Shown one piece after another: positions 17,033 to 24,951 of a DNA stretch of 64,000 nt. The stretch is taken from the NCBI RefSeq assembly GCF_014638095.1, contig NZ_BMFH01000001.1:434001-498000 (forward strand), given 5' to 3'. Made by a program: the position numbers and the translations under genes. Every line of letters starts with the position of its first letter. The first letter of the stretch is position 1. This stretch comes from Muriicola marianensis (GTDB lineage: Bacteria; Bacteroidota; Bacteroidia; Flavobacteriales; Flavobacteriaceae). The notes under the pieces were generated by a model. The model was not told the DNA's origin. It saw nothing but the letters and a program-made list of their open reading frames with translations, and did not search any database.

Positions 17033-18229
17033 ATGAGAATTCTATTAATTGTCTTTCTTATCACATCATTTGGCGGTCGAATCATAGCTCAGGACAATTG
17101 TCCTCAGCCCCGTGTTCAAGTTTCCAATGACATAGATTATTACGATCAACAAAATCGTAGCCCAATAGAACATTATGAAATTTCACTTAATACAGCTGTA
17201 GCAAATACCATAATCAGTCTGAACAGGGGAAGTATTCGCTTCTTTTCATCATTTACAGCCGCAGTTCCAATTGGAGAAATGGATTATTTTTTAACAGTAA
17301 AAAGCAAAGCCATAGAAAATGGCGTGCGTATTTCCATGGATCTTGTGGATAACAATAACAGGGTGGTACTAAACTATCAGAGTACGGTCAATGATTCTCT
17401 TTGGGTCGAGAATATAATTGATATTGCGAACGTAAAAGCCAGAGATGTCTCGCCTCTTGTTCAAAAAATTGAAACTCATCAATATGATGTACGCAATGGT
17501 AGCGAAGCTGCGATCAGTTCAAAATTTGAACTAGAAAAGCGCTCTTATCAGGTTAAAGTAAATGAGAAGAAAAAAATCAAATTTGTCCTTAAAGACTGTG
17601 ACGATGAAATTCTTCCGGGAAGAACCGTTGTTCTTGAGCTGGAAGGAAAAGAAAAAATTGATAAGACTACCTGTACGGTCGATGAAAACGGAGTAGGTGA
17701 ATTTACATATACTGCACCAAAAGATAATGGGAAAGCAACGGTAACACTGGCTCACAAATATGAGAGCGTATCCGGCCTTGATAATCGTATTTCAGTTGAC
17801 GCTGTTGAATTTATCACATCTGGTAAATTATGGTTATTGGTAAATCATGTTACGGATCGGGCAGAGATATATATTGTGGGCGAACATATCGGAGGTCTCG
17901 AAATGAAATGGGATGATAGCAACACTCGGGGTGGAAGTGTAGCTTCATTTAGTGCAGATGATGATCATGAACTTTGGTCTACCAGCTTGGTTGGATTTAT
18001 CGAAATGGATGTCTTACCGGCAGGAAAAGAAATTTGGACAGCAAATGAATCATGGTTCCCTGGGCCAACTACAATTAAAGCCAGACAATTGGGTGGCTAT
18101 GAATTCGAAATCATTTGGCCTTTGGAAGATGGGTCCACCATGCCGGTCCGAGGAACCATTACATATGAAAAACCAAGATTATTTGATCAGGCTCGAAGTA
18201 AGTACTTAGCGGCAAAAAGAGGCAGTTGA
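17033..18229 (+). CDS. Exported protein with a predicted bacterial Ig-like domain
   Basis: A 398-residue protein with a signal peptide ending about SFGGRIIAQD. The central part (about 165-265) reads like a Big_1/invasin Ig-like module: YQVKVNEKKKIKFVLKDCDD, GRTVVLELEG, TCTVDENGVGEFTYTAPKD and GKATVTLAH. The C-terminal 120 residues form a beta-rich region with WDDSNTRGGSVASFSADDDH and no family I can name. It probably functions in the periplasm or at the cell surface. It sits in the middle of the exported-protein run and is AT-rich like the preceding gene. Confidence 0.65.
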   Translation: MRILLIVFLITSFGGRIIAQDNCPQPRVQVSNDIDYYDQQNRSPIEHYEISLNTAVANTIISLNRGSIRFFSSFTAAVPIGEMDYFLTVKSKAIENGVRISMDLVDNNNRVVLNYQSTVNDSLWVENIIDIANVKARDVSPLVQKIETHQYDVRNGSEAAISSKFELEKRSYQVKVNEKKKIKFVLKDCDDEILPGRTVVLELEGKEKIDKTTCTVDENGVGEFTYTAPKDNGKATVTLAHKYESVSGLDNRISVDAVEFITSGKLWLLVNHVTDRAEIYIVGEHIGGLEMKWDDSNTRGGSVASFSADDDHELWSTSLVGFIEMDVLPAGKEIWTANESWFPGPTTIKARQLGGYEFEIIWPLEDGSTMPVRGTITYEKPRLFDQARSKYLAAKRGS

Positions 18230-18284
18230 TTAATTTAAATGGCAATGAATCCAAAGGCATTTCTATGAACTTTTAATATAAAGC

Positions 18285-19235
18285 ATGATGAAACAATTTG
18301 TTATCGTGACTAACCTTTTCTTTATATGTTTCATAAGTACCGCTCAATCAGTCTCAAGCCTGGAACAAAGATTCTTTGAAGTGAACGCCTATAAAGCGGA
18401 GATCAAGATCACTTTTACCTATGATTATACCCAGACGAAGGCAGGGAACACCAATATGGTGACTGCTACCCAATCCTTTGAACACGCCTTTTTGACCGGT
18501 CCCGGACAGGTCACGGCTGCTGATATGTTCCAGGTAGAAAGGGGTGATGAGGCTGATGTTGGAGCAGGAGACAATTCCGGTGTGATGGGGGGCATGGACA
18601 TGGAGGCCATTTCCGCGGCCATGAAAAACTCTGGGATGGATCCAAGTATAATGGAAGAATTAAAAAAAGCAAAAAAAGAAACAGCGTCTTATAACATGGA
18701 TTTTGGGAAATACAAGATGTGGATGAGCGACCCGGTATCGGGAACTTCATTCACCCGGGTGAACACCAAATTCTATGATGAAACAACAGGGATAGAAGGC
18801 CCCTGCGGTGAAGGCCTGAGTGGGGGACCCTACAAAAACTACAGGCAATACGGCCTTGAAGCACAAAGTGAAAGAGGAAAACCAGGGGTAAACAATCCCA
18901 ACAGCCTGCTCCTGCTCGTGAACCTGAACAACAATTCGTATTCCTTTTCAACCAGTACAGACATGCTGAGAGGCCTCACGTTCGAAGGAACAGAACACGA
19001 TGAGGACTGCAGTAAGATCACAGATAAAAAGCTATCCCTGGCTGCCCGGTCGTTTATCAGTATAAGGGCCAAAAAAGAGGGACTGATCTACAAAAAACCA
19101 TTACCTCAGAGTGGCATGACCTTGACGGGTTCCAGGGATATCACGGACAGCTTTAACCTCTGGCCCTCTTTGGCAAAGGAAGGTGGGAATTGGACGGTTA
19201 CAATAGACTGGAAGATCTATCCGGCAGGGGGATAG
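18285..19235 (+). CDS. Exported protein of unknown function
   Basis: A 316-residue protein with a signal peptide (MMKQFVIVTNLFFICFISTAQS). No family is recognised. The middle contains a Gly/Met/Asp-rich stretch (GVMGGMDMEAISAAMKNSGM) predicted to be helical and flexible, then beta-rich sequence with PGVNNPNSLLLLVNLNNNSY and FISIRAKKEG, ending in a strand (WTVTIDWKIYPAGG). It has scattered Cys at about residues 174 and 249. It follows the Ig-like protein after 55 bp and precedes the next exported protein by 27 bp. Confidence 0.6.
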   Translation: MMKQFVIVTNLFFICFISTAQSVSSLEQRFFEVNAYKAEIKITFTYDYTQTKAGNTNMVTATQSFEHAFLTGPGQVTAADMFQVERGDEADVGAGDNSGVMGGMDMEAISAAMKNSGMDPSIMEELKKAKKETASYNMDFGKYKMWMSDPVSGTSFTRVNTKFYDETTGIEGPCGEGLSGGPYKNYRQYGLEAQSERGKPGVNNPNSLLLLVNLNNNSYSFSTSTDMLRGLTFEGTEHDEDCSKITDKKLSLAARSFISIRAKKEGLIYKKPLPQSGMTLTGSRDITDSFNLWPSLAKEGGNWTVTIDWKIYPAGG

Positions 19236-19262
19236 TCTGACGTTAGGTGAACATATAAACAA

Positions 19263-19985
19263 ATGATCATGCCAGCAATACTAACAAAACTCAGAACCGT
19301 ATGTTTACCGGTAGCAGGGTTTTTTCTATTGATAGCAGGTCTGGGGAGTTTTATAGAAGACGGTATGCCGGGTGATGATATAGAATTGGTAAACCTCCCT
19401 GGAGAATGGGAAGTAACCCTCTTAACCGGATCTTTTACCATTAAACCACTGGATACAAATCCATCCTGGTGCGAAAAAGGGGAAGTAACCGTCTATCCAA
19501 TTGTTGACATAGAAGAAACGTTTATCAAATTGATCGAAGGAATTGGCGAGACAGATTTTGATCCAGAAGATTCTGGAAGTAATCGAGATTCAACTCTGAT
19601 GGTACCTCCTAATTATTACGATATAGAAAGAATAAACCTTTTTATTTTTCAATTCAGTTTTGATAACGGTTATCTCAGCAATTCAGTTCTCGAAGCCAGA
19701 TCCGTACCATTTGATTATATAGAGAAAATAAAAGGGCTTTGGTCATTTGCCGTGGGGTATTGGGGAAAGAAAAGATCAGGATCTGGTATATTAATCGAAG
19801 GTAGATCTGTATCAGGGACCAAATGGGGAGGAAGAGGTGAGTTTATTGTATCCGGAAGCCTTTCTGGTGATAATCGAATTCAAGGCACCTGGGAGTGGAC
19901 GGAAAATACGGCCGGGCCATTCCCAAAATTAGAATGCAGAACCACGTCTAGTGGATCCGGAACCTGGGCAGCAGTACGGAGATAA
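19263..19985 (+). CDS. Exported or anchored protein of unknown function
   Basis: A 240-residue protein beginning with a hydrophobic segment (about residues 13-30, VCLPVAGFFLLIAGLGSF) that may be a signal or membrane anchor. The remainder is beta-rich and ends with a Gly/Ser/Trp-rich stretch (GTWEWTENTAGPF and SSGSGTWAAVRR), with two widely spaced Cys. I do not recognise a family. It is the last gene of the plus-strand exported cluster; the next gene is convergent. Confidence 0.6.
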   Translation: MIMPAILTKLRTVCLPVAGFFLLIAGLGSFIEDGMPGDDIELVNLPGEWEVTLLTGSFTIKPLDTNPSWCEKGEVTVYPIVDIEETFIKLIEGIGETDFDPEDSGSNRDSTLMVPPNYYDIERINLFIFQFSFDNGYLSNSVLEARSVPFDYIEKIKGLWSFAVGYWGKKRSGSGILIEGRSVSGTKWGGRGEFIVSGSLSGDNRIQGTWEWTENTAGPFPKLECRTTSSGSGTWAAVRR

Positions 19986-20069
19986 TAACTTATGTTCACT
20001 ATCTCCCTCGAAAGACAACTTTACACAAAACCTAATTATCGACCCACCATAAGGACTACTTCTTCCGGA

Positions 20070-20699
20070 TTAGGCCGCATCCATATTCCTGATCTTCTTC
20101 AGAGCCTCGGATTTTGAGTTCACGTCCAATTTCAGGTAGATGTTCTGGATATGGAAATTCACCGTGCTGGGGGTGACATAGAGCTGGTCTGCAATCTCCT
20201 TGTAGGTTGCTCCTTTGCTAAGCCATTCAATGATCTGGTTCTCCCGCTCGGAGAAAAATTCATAGGTCTTTTTCCTGTACATACTTATGATCTTTTTGGC
20301 CACATCAGAGCTGAGGGCAGCCCCTTCATTCCTTACGGCATTAAGGGCCTGTCGTAGCCGTTTTTTCCCTACGGGTTTGGTTAAATAACCTTCCGCCCCG
20401 TTGCGGAAAGCCTTCATGATTTTTTCGTAATCGTCTTCCTGGCTCACCATGATGACGGTAGCTGAGTTTTGAATCTTTTGGAATGCTGACAAGCCTTCTA
20501 TGCCGGAGAGTCCGGTAAAGGATACTTCTGTAAGGACGATATCCGGGCTAACCCTGTCAAAATCCTCGAGTGCGTCCTCGACCCTCCAGTACATTCCGGC
20601 CAGGTCGTATTCCCGGTAGCTGCTGAAGTAATAGCTGTATCGCTCATGGAATCCGGGATCACTGTCGATCGCAATAACTTTTAAAGTAGTTCTGTTCAT
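20070..20699 (-). CDS. LuxR/NarL-type response regulator with Glu in place of the phosphoacceptor Asp
   Basis: A receiver domain (about residues 5-120) is followed by a LuxR helix-turn-helix DNA-binding domain (about 145-205). The HTH is canonical: FSERENQIIEWLSKGATYKEI and LYVTPSTVNFHIQNIYLKL. In the receiver, the expected PDxVLxD phosphorylation site reads PDIVLTEV, putting Glu58 at the phosphoacceptor position, and the acidic pair appears as IDSD. The switch Ser (VIMVSQ) and the conserved Lys-Pro (YLTKPV) remain. Such receivers usually cannot accept phosphate and can act as constitutively active regulators. I use ATG 20699; the longer frame starts at a GTG. No cognate kinase is adjacent. 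Confidence 0.82.
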   Translation of the reverse strand: MNRTTLKVIAIDSDPGFHERYSYYFSSYREYDLAGMYWRVEDALEDFDRVSPDIVLTEVSFTGLSGIEGLSAFQKIQNSATVIMVSQEDDYEKIMKAFRNGAEGYLTKPVGKKRLRQALNAVRNEGAALSSDVAKKIISMYRKKTYEFFSERENQIIEWLSKGATYKEIADQLYVTPSTVNFHIQNIYLKLDVNSKSEALKKIRNMDAA

Positions 20700-21568
20700 C
20701 TTCACAAAATTTAAAGGATGGATGTCTCATGTGTTCGCATGGTCCGCCGTGGGTCAGGATCTGTGTTAGATATGTTCTAAAGAAAAATCAGAATCCTGTC
20801 CTTTAAGCCAGGATGGCATTTGATGGTCCACTTCCGATATGGGCAGGTGTAATGTACCCGCCACTTTACGGATCAACTATGCACACCATTCTCCTCTACA
20901 TCCGATAGGGATGAGTTAGAAGAGGTCGTTCTTTTGAAGAATTTTTTACTGTGTGCGGAATTGCGTCCTGAAGTTAGGTGAAGTTGAGAATGGAAGGTGC
21001 GTATGCTCCATTCAAAAAAACTGTAGGTAGAGTTCATTTCCATAGGATCGAGATTTGGGATTATCGATTTACGAAGGAAAAAATTAGAAATTACCCTTAT
21101 TCTGACCTAGGAAATGCAGATTTTTTCGATAAAATGTAAAAAAAGTGTGTATTTCATCGGATTTTTAACAAAAAAACCGACTGGGTAGTTTGTAAAAAAG
21201 CTGCTTATCCAGGTTAAAATTAACTACCGATCATAGCTTAGTTATCGTGTTACCTGTCAAAGCAAATTTGAATTATTGCGACCTGAGATTGAAAGAATAA
21301 TCGGCCAGATATACACGATACAATCTTTTATGAGAGATCATATCAACGCCCGGCATCCGAGATGTGCGTATGCCTGATCGGCTTGGTACCATCTGAATGC
21401 CTTTTGTTCCCGGGGACAGAGGACAGTTGGCAGGGAGCAGATGAACCCCACAGATATCCGGCCGATTGTCATTCTTTCATGATATTCAGGTTAGCAGCAC
21501 AAGTAATTATATGTCTGCGTCAACAGAATCTTGGGTTTGGAGGTTATTTCCAACATTTTCATCCCGAG
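20700..21568. other. Gene-free stretch (about 870 bp)
   Basis: Lies upstream of the LuxR-type regulator and downstream of the TPR/PD40 gene. I found no convincing coding frame on either strand; the short frame at 21362-21682 has no family resemblance and partly overlaps the PD40 gene antisense. Composition is more AT-rich in 21040-21260 with A/T runs. Regulator promoter and leader are presumably in the first few hundred bases. No RNA gene was recognised. Confidence 0.5.
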
Positions 21569-22852
21569 TTAATCCTCGTAATAAATATTGGTATATACGC
21601 TATTTGGATCCATGGGCAGCAGCTCCAGGAAATCGTATTTCCTTTTAGGGGTAGATGCGTCCTGGGTTTCCTCCTTTACTGAGAACACCAGCTGACGGGC
21701 CTCCTGGTCGAGGTTTCCTCGATTAGACATGATAATGGCCAAACCTTCTTCAGCTTTCAGACTCATCGCAAAGTCGTCCTGGGAACTGTTGAAAGGTGCG
21801 CCAAGGTTCTGGGCCACACCTACCTTACGGGCTTCCACCTGCACGGCGAAAAGGTCGAGTCCGCCCATCCCTTCCCTCCCATTGGAGGCAAAGAAGAGGA
21901 GGTTATCGCCTACAAGATTTGGGAACATTTCGTTCTTTTTAGTATTGACCTTTTCACCCAGGTTCTTGGCGATACCAAAACTTCCGTCCTTCCTGATATC
22001 GGCTACGTAGATGTCGTATTTACCAAAAGTACCGGGCATGTCGGAGGCGAAGAACAGGCGTTGCCCGTCCGGGGAAATGGTAGGGTGAAGGGCCGAAGCG
22101 TATTTCGGGACGACCCCTACCTCAGTCACGTTGATCCATTGCCCGTCGTGGTATTCCGTCCTGTAGATCTTGTGTATGGGTTCTTTTTTAGAGAAAAGTC
22201 CATACTCGGGTTTAAGGTACACGGCCTTGCTGAAATAGGCGGTCAATCCGTCTGCAGATACAGCAACCGGGGGGGTGTATCCTTTAGCCGACAGCCGGAA
22301 GTCAGGACGAGAAATATCAGAACCCTGTGACCCGAGACCTGCCAGTTCGTAAAGCGACTCCATGGCCTTCTCTCTTTGCAGAGGATCTGTCAGGGGCAGC
22401 CGAAAGTTTTGCCTGCGGGTCAGTTCGGTCTTTGCCGGGGAAACTTTTTTACCTGCCTGATATTCCTCCCGGATGTCAGAGTACCAATCGGTTTGAGAAA
22501 CGGACTTTTTAAAATCAGCGATCCCTGCTTTGTGCATAGAAACCTGGTACCGATCTATATACCTTTTGGAAATAGCATCGGTTCCGACGAGGTCGATCAG
22601 TTTCTGGTACCAAAAAGCAGCGGTAACATAATTCTCAGCGAGGAAATTGGCGTTGCCGAGGTCCTCGAAGATCTCTTTCTCAGTGTATCCCAGCCTGGAG
22701 AGTTCCAGATAGTCCTCGATACGTTTGTCGGCCTCGATCTTTTTAGCCAGTTCCTGAGAAATAAATTTGTTTTCCTGAGCCATTACGGGGCTGCAGAGGA
22801 GCGGCATCAAAGCTGCCGCCACGAATTGAAAATAGAGCGTAAAATTCTTCAT
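21569..22852 (-). CDS. Exported TPR/PD40 propeller protein lacking a C-terminal OmpA domain
   Basis: A 427-residue protein with a signal peptide (MKNFTLYFQFVAAALMPLLCSPVMAQE). Next comes a helical TPR-like stretch (about 30-125, LGNANFLAENYVTAAFWYQKL) and a PD40 beta-propeller section (TPPVAVSADGLTAYFSKAV, HPTISPDGQRLFFASDMPG, KYDIYVADI, NEMFPNLVGDNLLFFASNG, GGLDLFAV). In Bacteroidota this arrangement is normally followed by an OmpA peptidoglycan-binding domain in proteins of 600-700 residues; here the protein stops after a short tail (LELLPMDPNSVYTNIYYED). It may be a natural short paralogue. Confidence 0.78.
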   Translation of the reverse strand: MKNFTLYFQFVAAALMPLLCSPVMAQENKFISQELAKKIEADKRIEDYLELSRLGYTEKEIFEDLGNANFLAENYVTAAFWYQKLIDLVGTDAISKRYIDRYQVSMHKAGIADFKKSVSQTDWYSDIREEYQAGKKVSPAKTELTRRQNFRLPLTDPLQREKAMESLYELAGLGSQGSDISRPDFRLSAKGYTPPVAVSADGLTAYFSKAVYLKPEYGLFSKKEPIHKIYRTEYHDGQWINVTEVGVVPKYASALHPTISPDGQRLFFASDMPGTFGKYDIYVADIRKDGSFGIAKNLGEKVNTKKNEMFPNLVGDNLLFFASNGREGMGGLDLFAVQVEARKVGVAQNLGAPFNSSQDDFAMSLKAEEGLAIIMSNRGNLDQEARQLVFSVKEETQDASTPKRKYDFLELLPMDPNSVYTNIYYED

Positions 22853-23168
22853 AAGGTAAGATATTGGGGTTCATCAGGACTAATTTCGCAAGAGTCTTTT
22901 TCAGGGAATTATCAATTTTTCACAGGATTTTGAGTCCATTCTTCGATGAACTGCACGGAAATCATTTCGTTGCTAACAATTTTTCACAGTTTCGATAAAT
23001 CGATCGTAAAAATCGACCGGGGATACAGCTTAGAATCCATATGTTAAAGCCATGAAATTTTGCCTTGTAATTTATCCTGAAAAAGACTCCTTTTATCGAT
23101 AAATCGAATGTAGATTTTGGGAAGATCGAATTCCCGTTGATTCACGATCTGGTATGTACATATTTTCA

Positions 23169-23260
23169 GGGGTTCTTAACCCCACCCCAATCTTAAATTA
23201 AACTCCAAAGCTGCATAATACAATCAGGACCAAAAACATATGAATTGTAGAATAATCCCA
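23169..23260. repeat. Palindrome-headed repeat, copy 1
   Basis: Starts with GGGGTTCTTAACCCC, followed by ACCCCAATCTTAAATTAAAC and further bases that recur in copies 2 and 3. On the minus strand it carries TGA-TTG-TAT near one end and a stop after the GGGT tract in the same register as the other copies. Confidence 0.65.
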
Positions 23261-23366
23261 TAAAACAGGTCTTCTAAAATTGAATATTGGAGAATAGATG
23301 TATTGATCTTTTGAGGTTGGACTTCAATCACATACTACAAATTAAAATCTATCCGTCGAACATTCC

Positions 23367-23459
23367 CGGGACTGCTAACCCCACCCCAGATTCAAATTAA
23401 ACCCCAGGGCTGCATTATACAATCAGGACCTAAGACATATAGTATGTTGAATACTCCCA
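23367..23459. repeat. Palindrome-headed repeat, copy 2
   Basis: Shares with copy 1 the block CTAACCCCACCCCAGATTC, the AATTAAAC run, CTGCATTATACAATCAGG and a following ACATAT. The palindrome is decayed here (CGGGACTGCTAACCCC). Confidence 0.65.
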
Positions 23460-23639
23460 AGACAGGCAGGAATTGAAATGGATTGTCGAGTAATAGTTTC
23501 TTGATGAATTGAAGGCGTGCTTACAATACTTCATTAACTAATAAATCCTTTCTGAACATTATTCACAGTAGTTCTAATTGTTTACTAAATCAGGTCACTT
23601 ACAGCCAAATGGTCTCCAACCCAAAAATTCATCACTCCC

Positions 23640-23715
23640 GGGGTTTTCAACCCCTCCCCAATTCCAAACTATGCCAGGGCACCGCAACATACAATCAGAA
23701 ACTGCACGATAATGT
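23640..23715. repeat. Palindrome-headed repeat, copy 3 (most degenerate)
   Basis: GGGGTTTTCAACCCC is intact, followed by TCCCCAATTCCAAACT, a GCCAGGGC block and ACATACAATCAG, paralleling the order of elements in copies 1 and 2 with more substitutions. Confidence 0.55.
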
Positions 23716-23726
23716 ATTATACATAA

Positions 23727-24065
23727 GTATCCCGGATAAGCATGAAAACCCGGACCGAGCTGCACTTCTGGAGTTTCGGTTATTTGGGGATTAGCTGCGC
23801 TGATCCCAGGCGGGAGACATCCAAAGAAAAGCATCCCTCTCGGGTTGCTATTTTTTATTCCCTTTCGTCAATCTGAAGCAAGTTTCATTGACCTTGGGAT
23901 TAGCTGCGCTGATCCCAGATTGGAAATCCGGGGCAAGCATGAAAACCCGAACCAAGCTGCGCTTGGTGGGTGTTCAATTAGTCTGGGATTAACTCCGTTG
24001 ATCCCATTTTGAGAATCCGGGGCAAGCATGAAAACCCGAACCAAGCTGCGCTTGGTGGGTGTTTT
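23727..24065. repeat. Hairpin-bearing direct repeats next to tRNA-Ser
   Basis: Two tandem units with a period of 89 bp start at 23895 and 23984. A 50-base block is identical in both (23925-23974 and 24014-24063); it contains the hairpin ACCAAGC-TGC-GCTTGGT. Each unit starts with a second hairpin, GGGATTAGC-TGC-GCTGATCCC in the first and a diverged form in the second. A decayed part-unit lies at 23727-23807, with GCATGAAAACCCGGACCGAGC and another GGGATTAGC hairpin at 23787-23807. Too few units and no distinct spacers for a CRISPR. Confidence 0.75.
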
Positions 24066-24112
24066 TATTTCCCTGCGCCTTTTCGAAGCAAGCTTCGAAG
24101 GCTGCGGGAAAT

Positions 24113-24143
24113 AAAAAAACCCGCAACTTCTGTTGCGGGTTTT
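24113..24143 (-). terminator. Rho-independent terminator of tRNA-Ser
   Basis: Perfect 12-bp arms AAAACCCGCAAC (24116-24127) and GTTGCGGGTTTT (24132-24143) with a TTCT loop, followed on the minus strand by a T run. It begins 7 bp beyond the tRNA 3' end. Confidence 0.88.
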
Positions 24144-24149
24144 CTTTTG

Positions 24150-24234
24150 CGGAGGAAGAGGGATTCGAACCCCCGGAGGTGTGACCCTCAACAGTTTTCA
24201 AGACTGCCGCATTCGACCACTCTGCCATTCCTCC
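24150..24234 (-). tRNA. tRNA-Ser(UGA)
   Basis: The minus strand folds as a class II tRNA: acceptor GGAGGAA paired with TTCCTCC and discriminator G, anticodon loop CTTGAAA (anticodon TGA, reading UCA), a long variable arm, and T arm with GGTTCGAATCC. CCA is not encoded (next bases are CAAAAG). Length is 85 nt. Confidence 0.95.
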
Positions 24235-24457
24235 TTAGCGGGTGCAAATATAGGAAGCTTTTTTTGTTCTCAGAAGAAATTTTTCAGATTTGAAATTGAA
24301 CTATCCCATAAATAGCAGGGTGTGATCACCTGGATCTTCGGGGTCATTTAACGACACTCCTGGTGTTGATAACTTTAACACGGTAAACACGGTTATATAA
24401 GTCAGGGAATGGAATTATTCACTATCTTGAAGGTTATCAACTCCTTACAATAATATT

Positions 24458-24922
24458 ATGGCTAATTACTCCCTGAAAATCAACGGAAAGAGCGTTGAAG
24501 TGGACGTGGATCCCAATACCCCGGTACTTTGGGTTCTAAGGGACCACCTCAATCTAGTAGGTACAAAATACGGGTGCGGAATTGCACAATGCGGTTCCTG
24601 TACCATCCATCTGGGTGATGCGGCAGTACGATCCTGTCAGCTACCTGTTGCCGTTGTCGGCAGCCAGGAAATCACCACTATAGAAGGCCTCTCCGAAAAT
24701 GGCGACCATCCAGTACAGCAGGCCTGGCTGGAGCACGACGTGCCCCAGTGCGGTTACTGCCAGGCCGGGCAGATCATGTCTGCAGCCGCCCTACTCAAGA
24801 ACAACCCTAACCCTTCCGATGCCGATATCGATGCCGTTATGGACGGGAATATTTGCCGATGTGGTACCTATGTAAGAATCAAACAGGCGATCAAGACCGC
24901 TGCCAATACCCAAAACGCCTGA
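24458..24922 (+). CDS. [2Fe-2S] subunit of an isoquinoline 1-oxidoreductase-type molybdenum hydroxylase
   Basis: A 154-residue small subunit that carries electrons from the molybdenum site. Two [2Fe-2S] clusters are visible: the plant-ferredoxin type with Cys40, Cys45, Cys48 and Cys60 ([12 protein letters not shown] ... RSC), and the second helical type with Cys98, Cys101, Cys133 and Cys135 (QCGYCQAGQ ... NICRCG). Length and order match IorA and similar alpha subunits. It is followed after 29 bp by the molybdopterin subunit. There is no FAD subunit, so an external acceptor such as a cytochrome is expected. The upstream 223 bp carries no gene. Confidence 0.9.
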   Translation: MANYSLKINGKSVEVDVDPNTPVLWVLRDHLNLVGTKYGCGIAQCGSCTIHLGDAAVRSCQLPVAVVGSQEITTIEGLSENGDHPVQQAWLEHDVPQCGYCQAGQIMSAAALLKNNPNPSDADIDAVMDGNICRCGTYVRIKQAIKTAANTQNA

Positions 24923-24951
24923 TCACAACAGGCCTATAAAAATAAAAGATC

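Larger units (their letters stand above)
22853..24149. other. Repeat-rich gene-free region
   Basis: About 1.3 kb with no credible gene on either strand. It contains three degenerate copies of a repeat headed by a GGGGTT-AACCCC palindrome, then hairpin-bearing 89-bp direct repeats, and the terminator of the tRNA-Ser gene. These are listed separately. The first 300 bp is AT-rich and holds the promoter region of the TPR/PD40 gene. Confidence 0.6.

Noticed and set aside
21362-21682. Plus-strand frame of 106 codons
   Set aside because: No family resemblance, and it partly overlaps antisense to the TPR/PD40 gene.
23895-24065. Possible CRISPR-like repeat-spacer array
   Set aside because: Only two units, no distinct spacers and no cas genes nearby. 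Internal hairpins point to REP-like or duplicated intergenic elements.
23989-24228. Minus-strand frame with MAEWSNAAVLKTVEG-like sequence
   Set aside because: This is a translation of the tRNA-Ser gene and adjacent repeats. It is a known spurious ORF type, not a real protein.
24133-24315. Plus-strand frame through the tRNA-Ser region
   Set aside because: It overlaps the tRNA gene antisense and its terminator, so it is an artefact.
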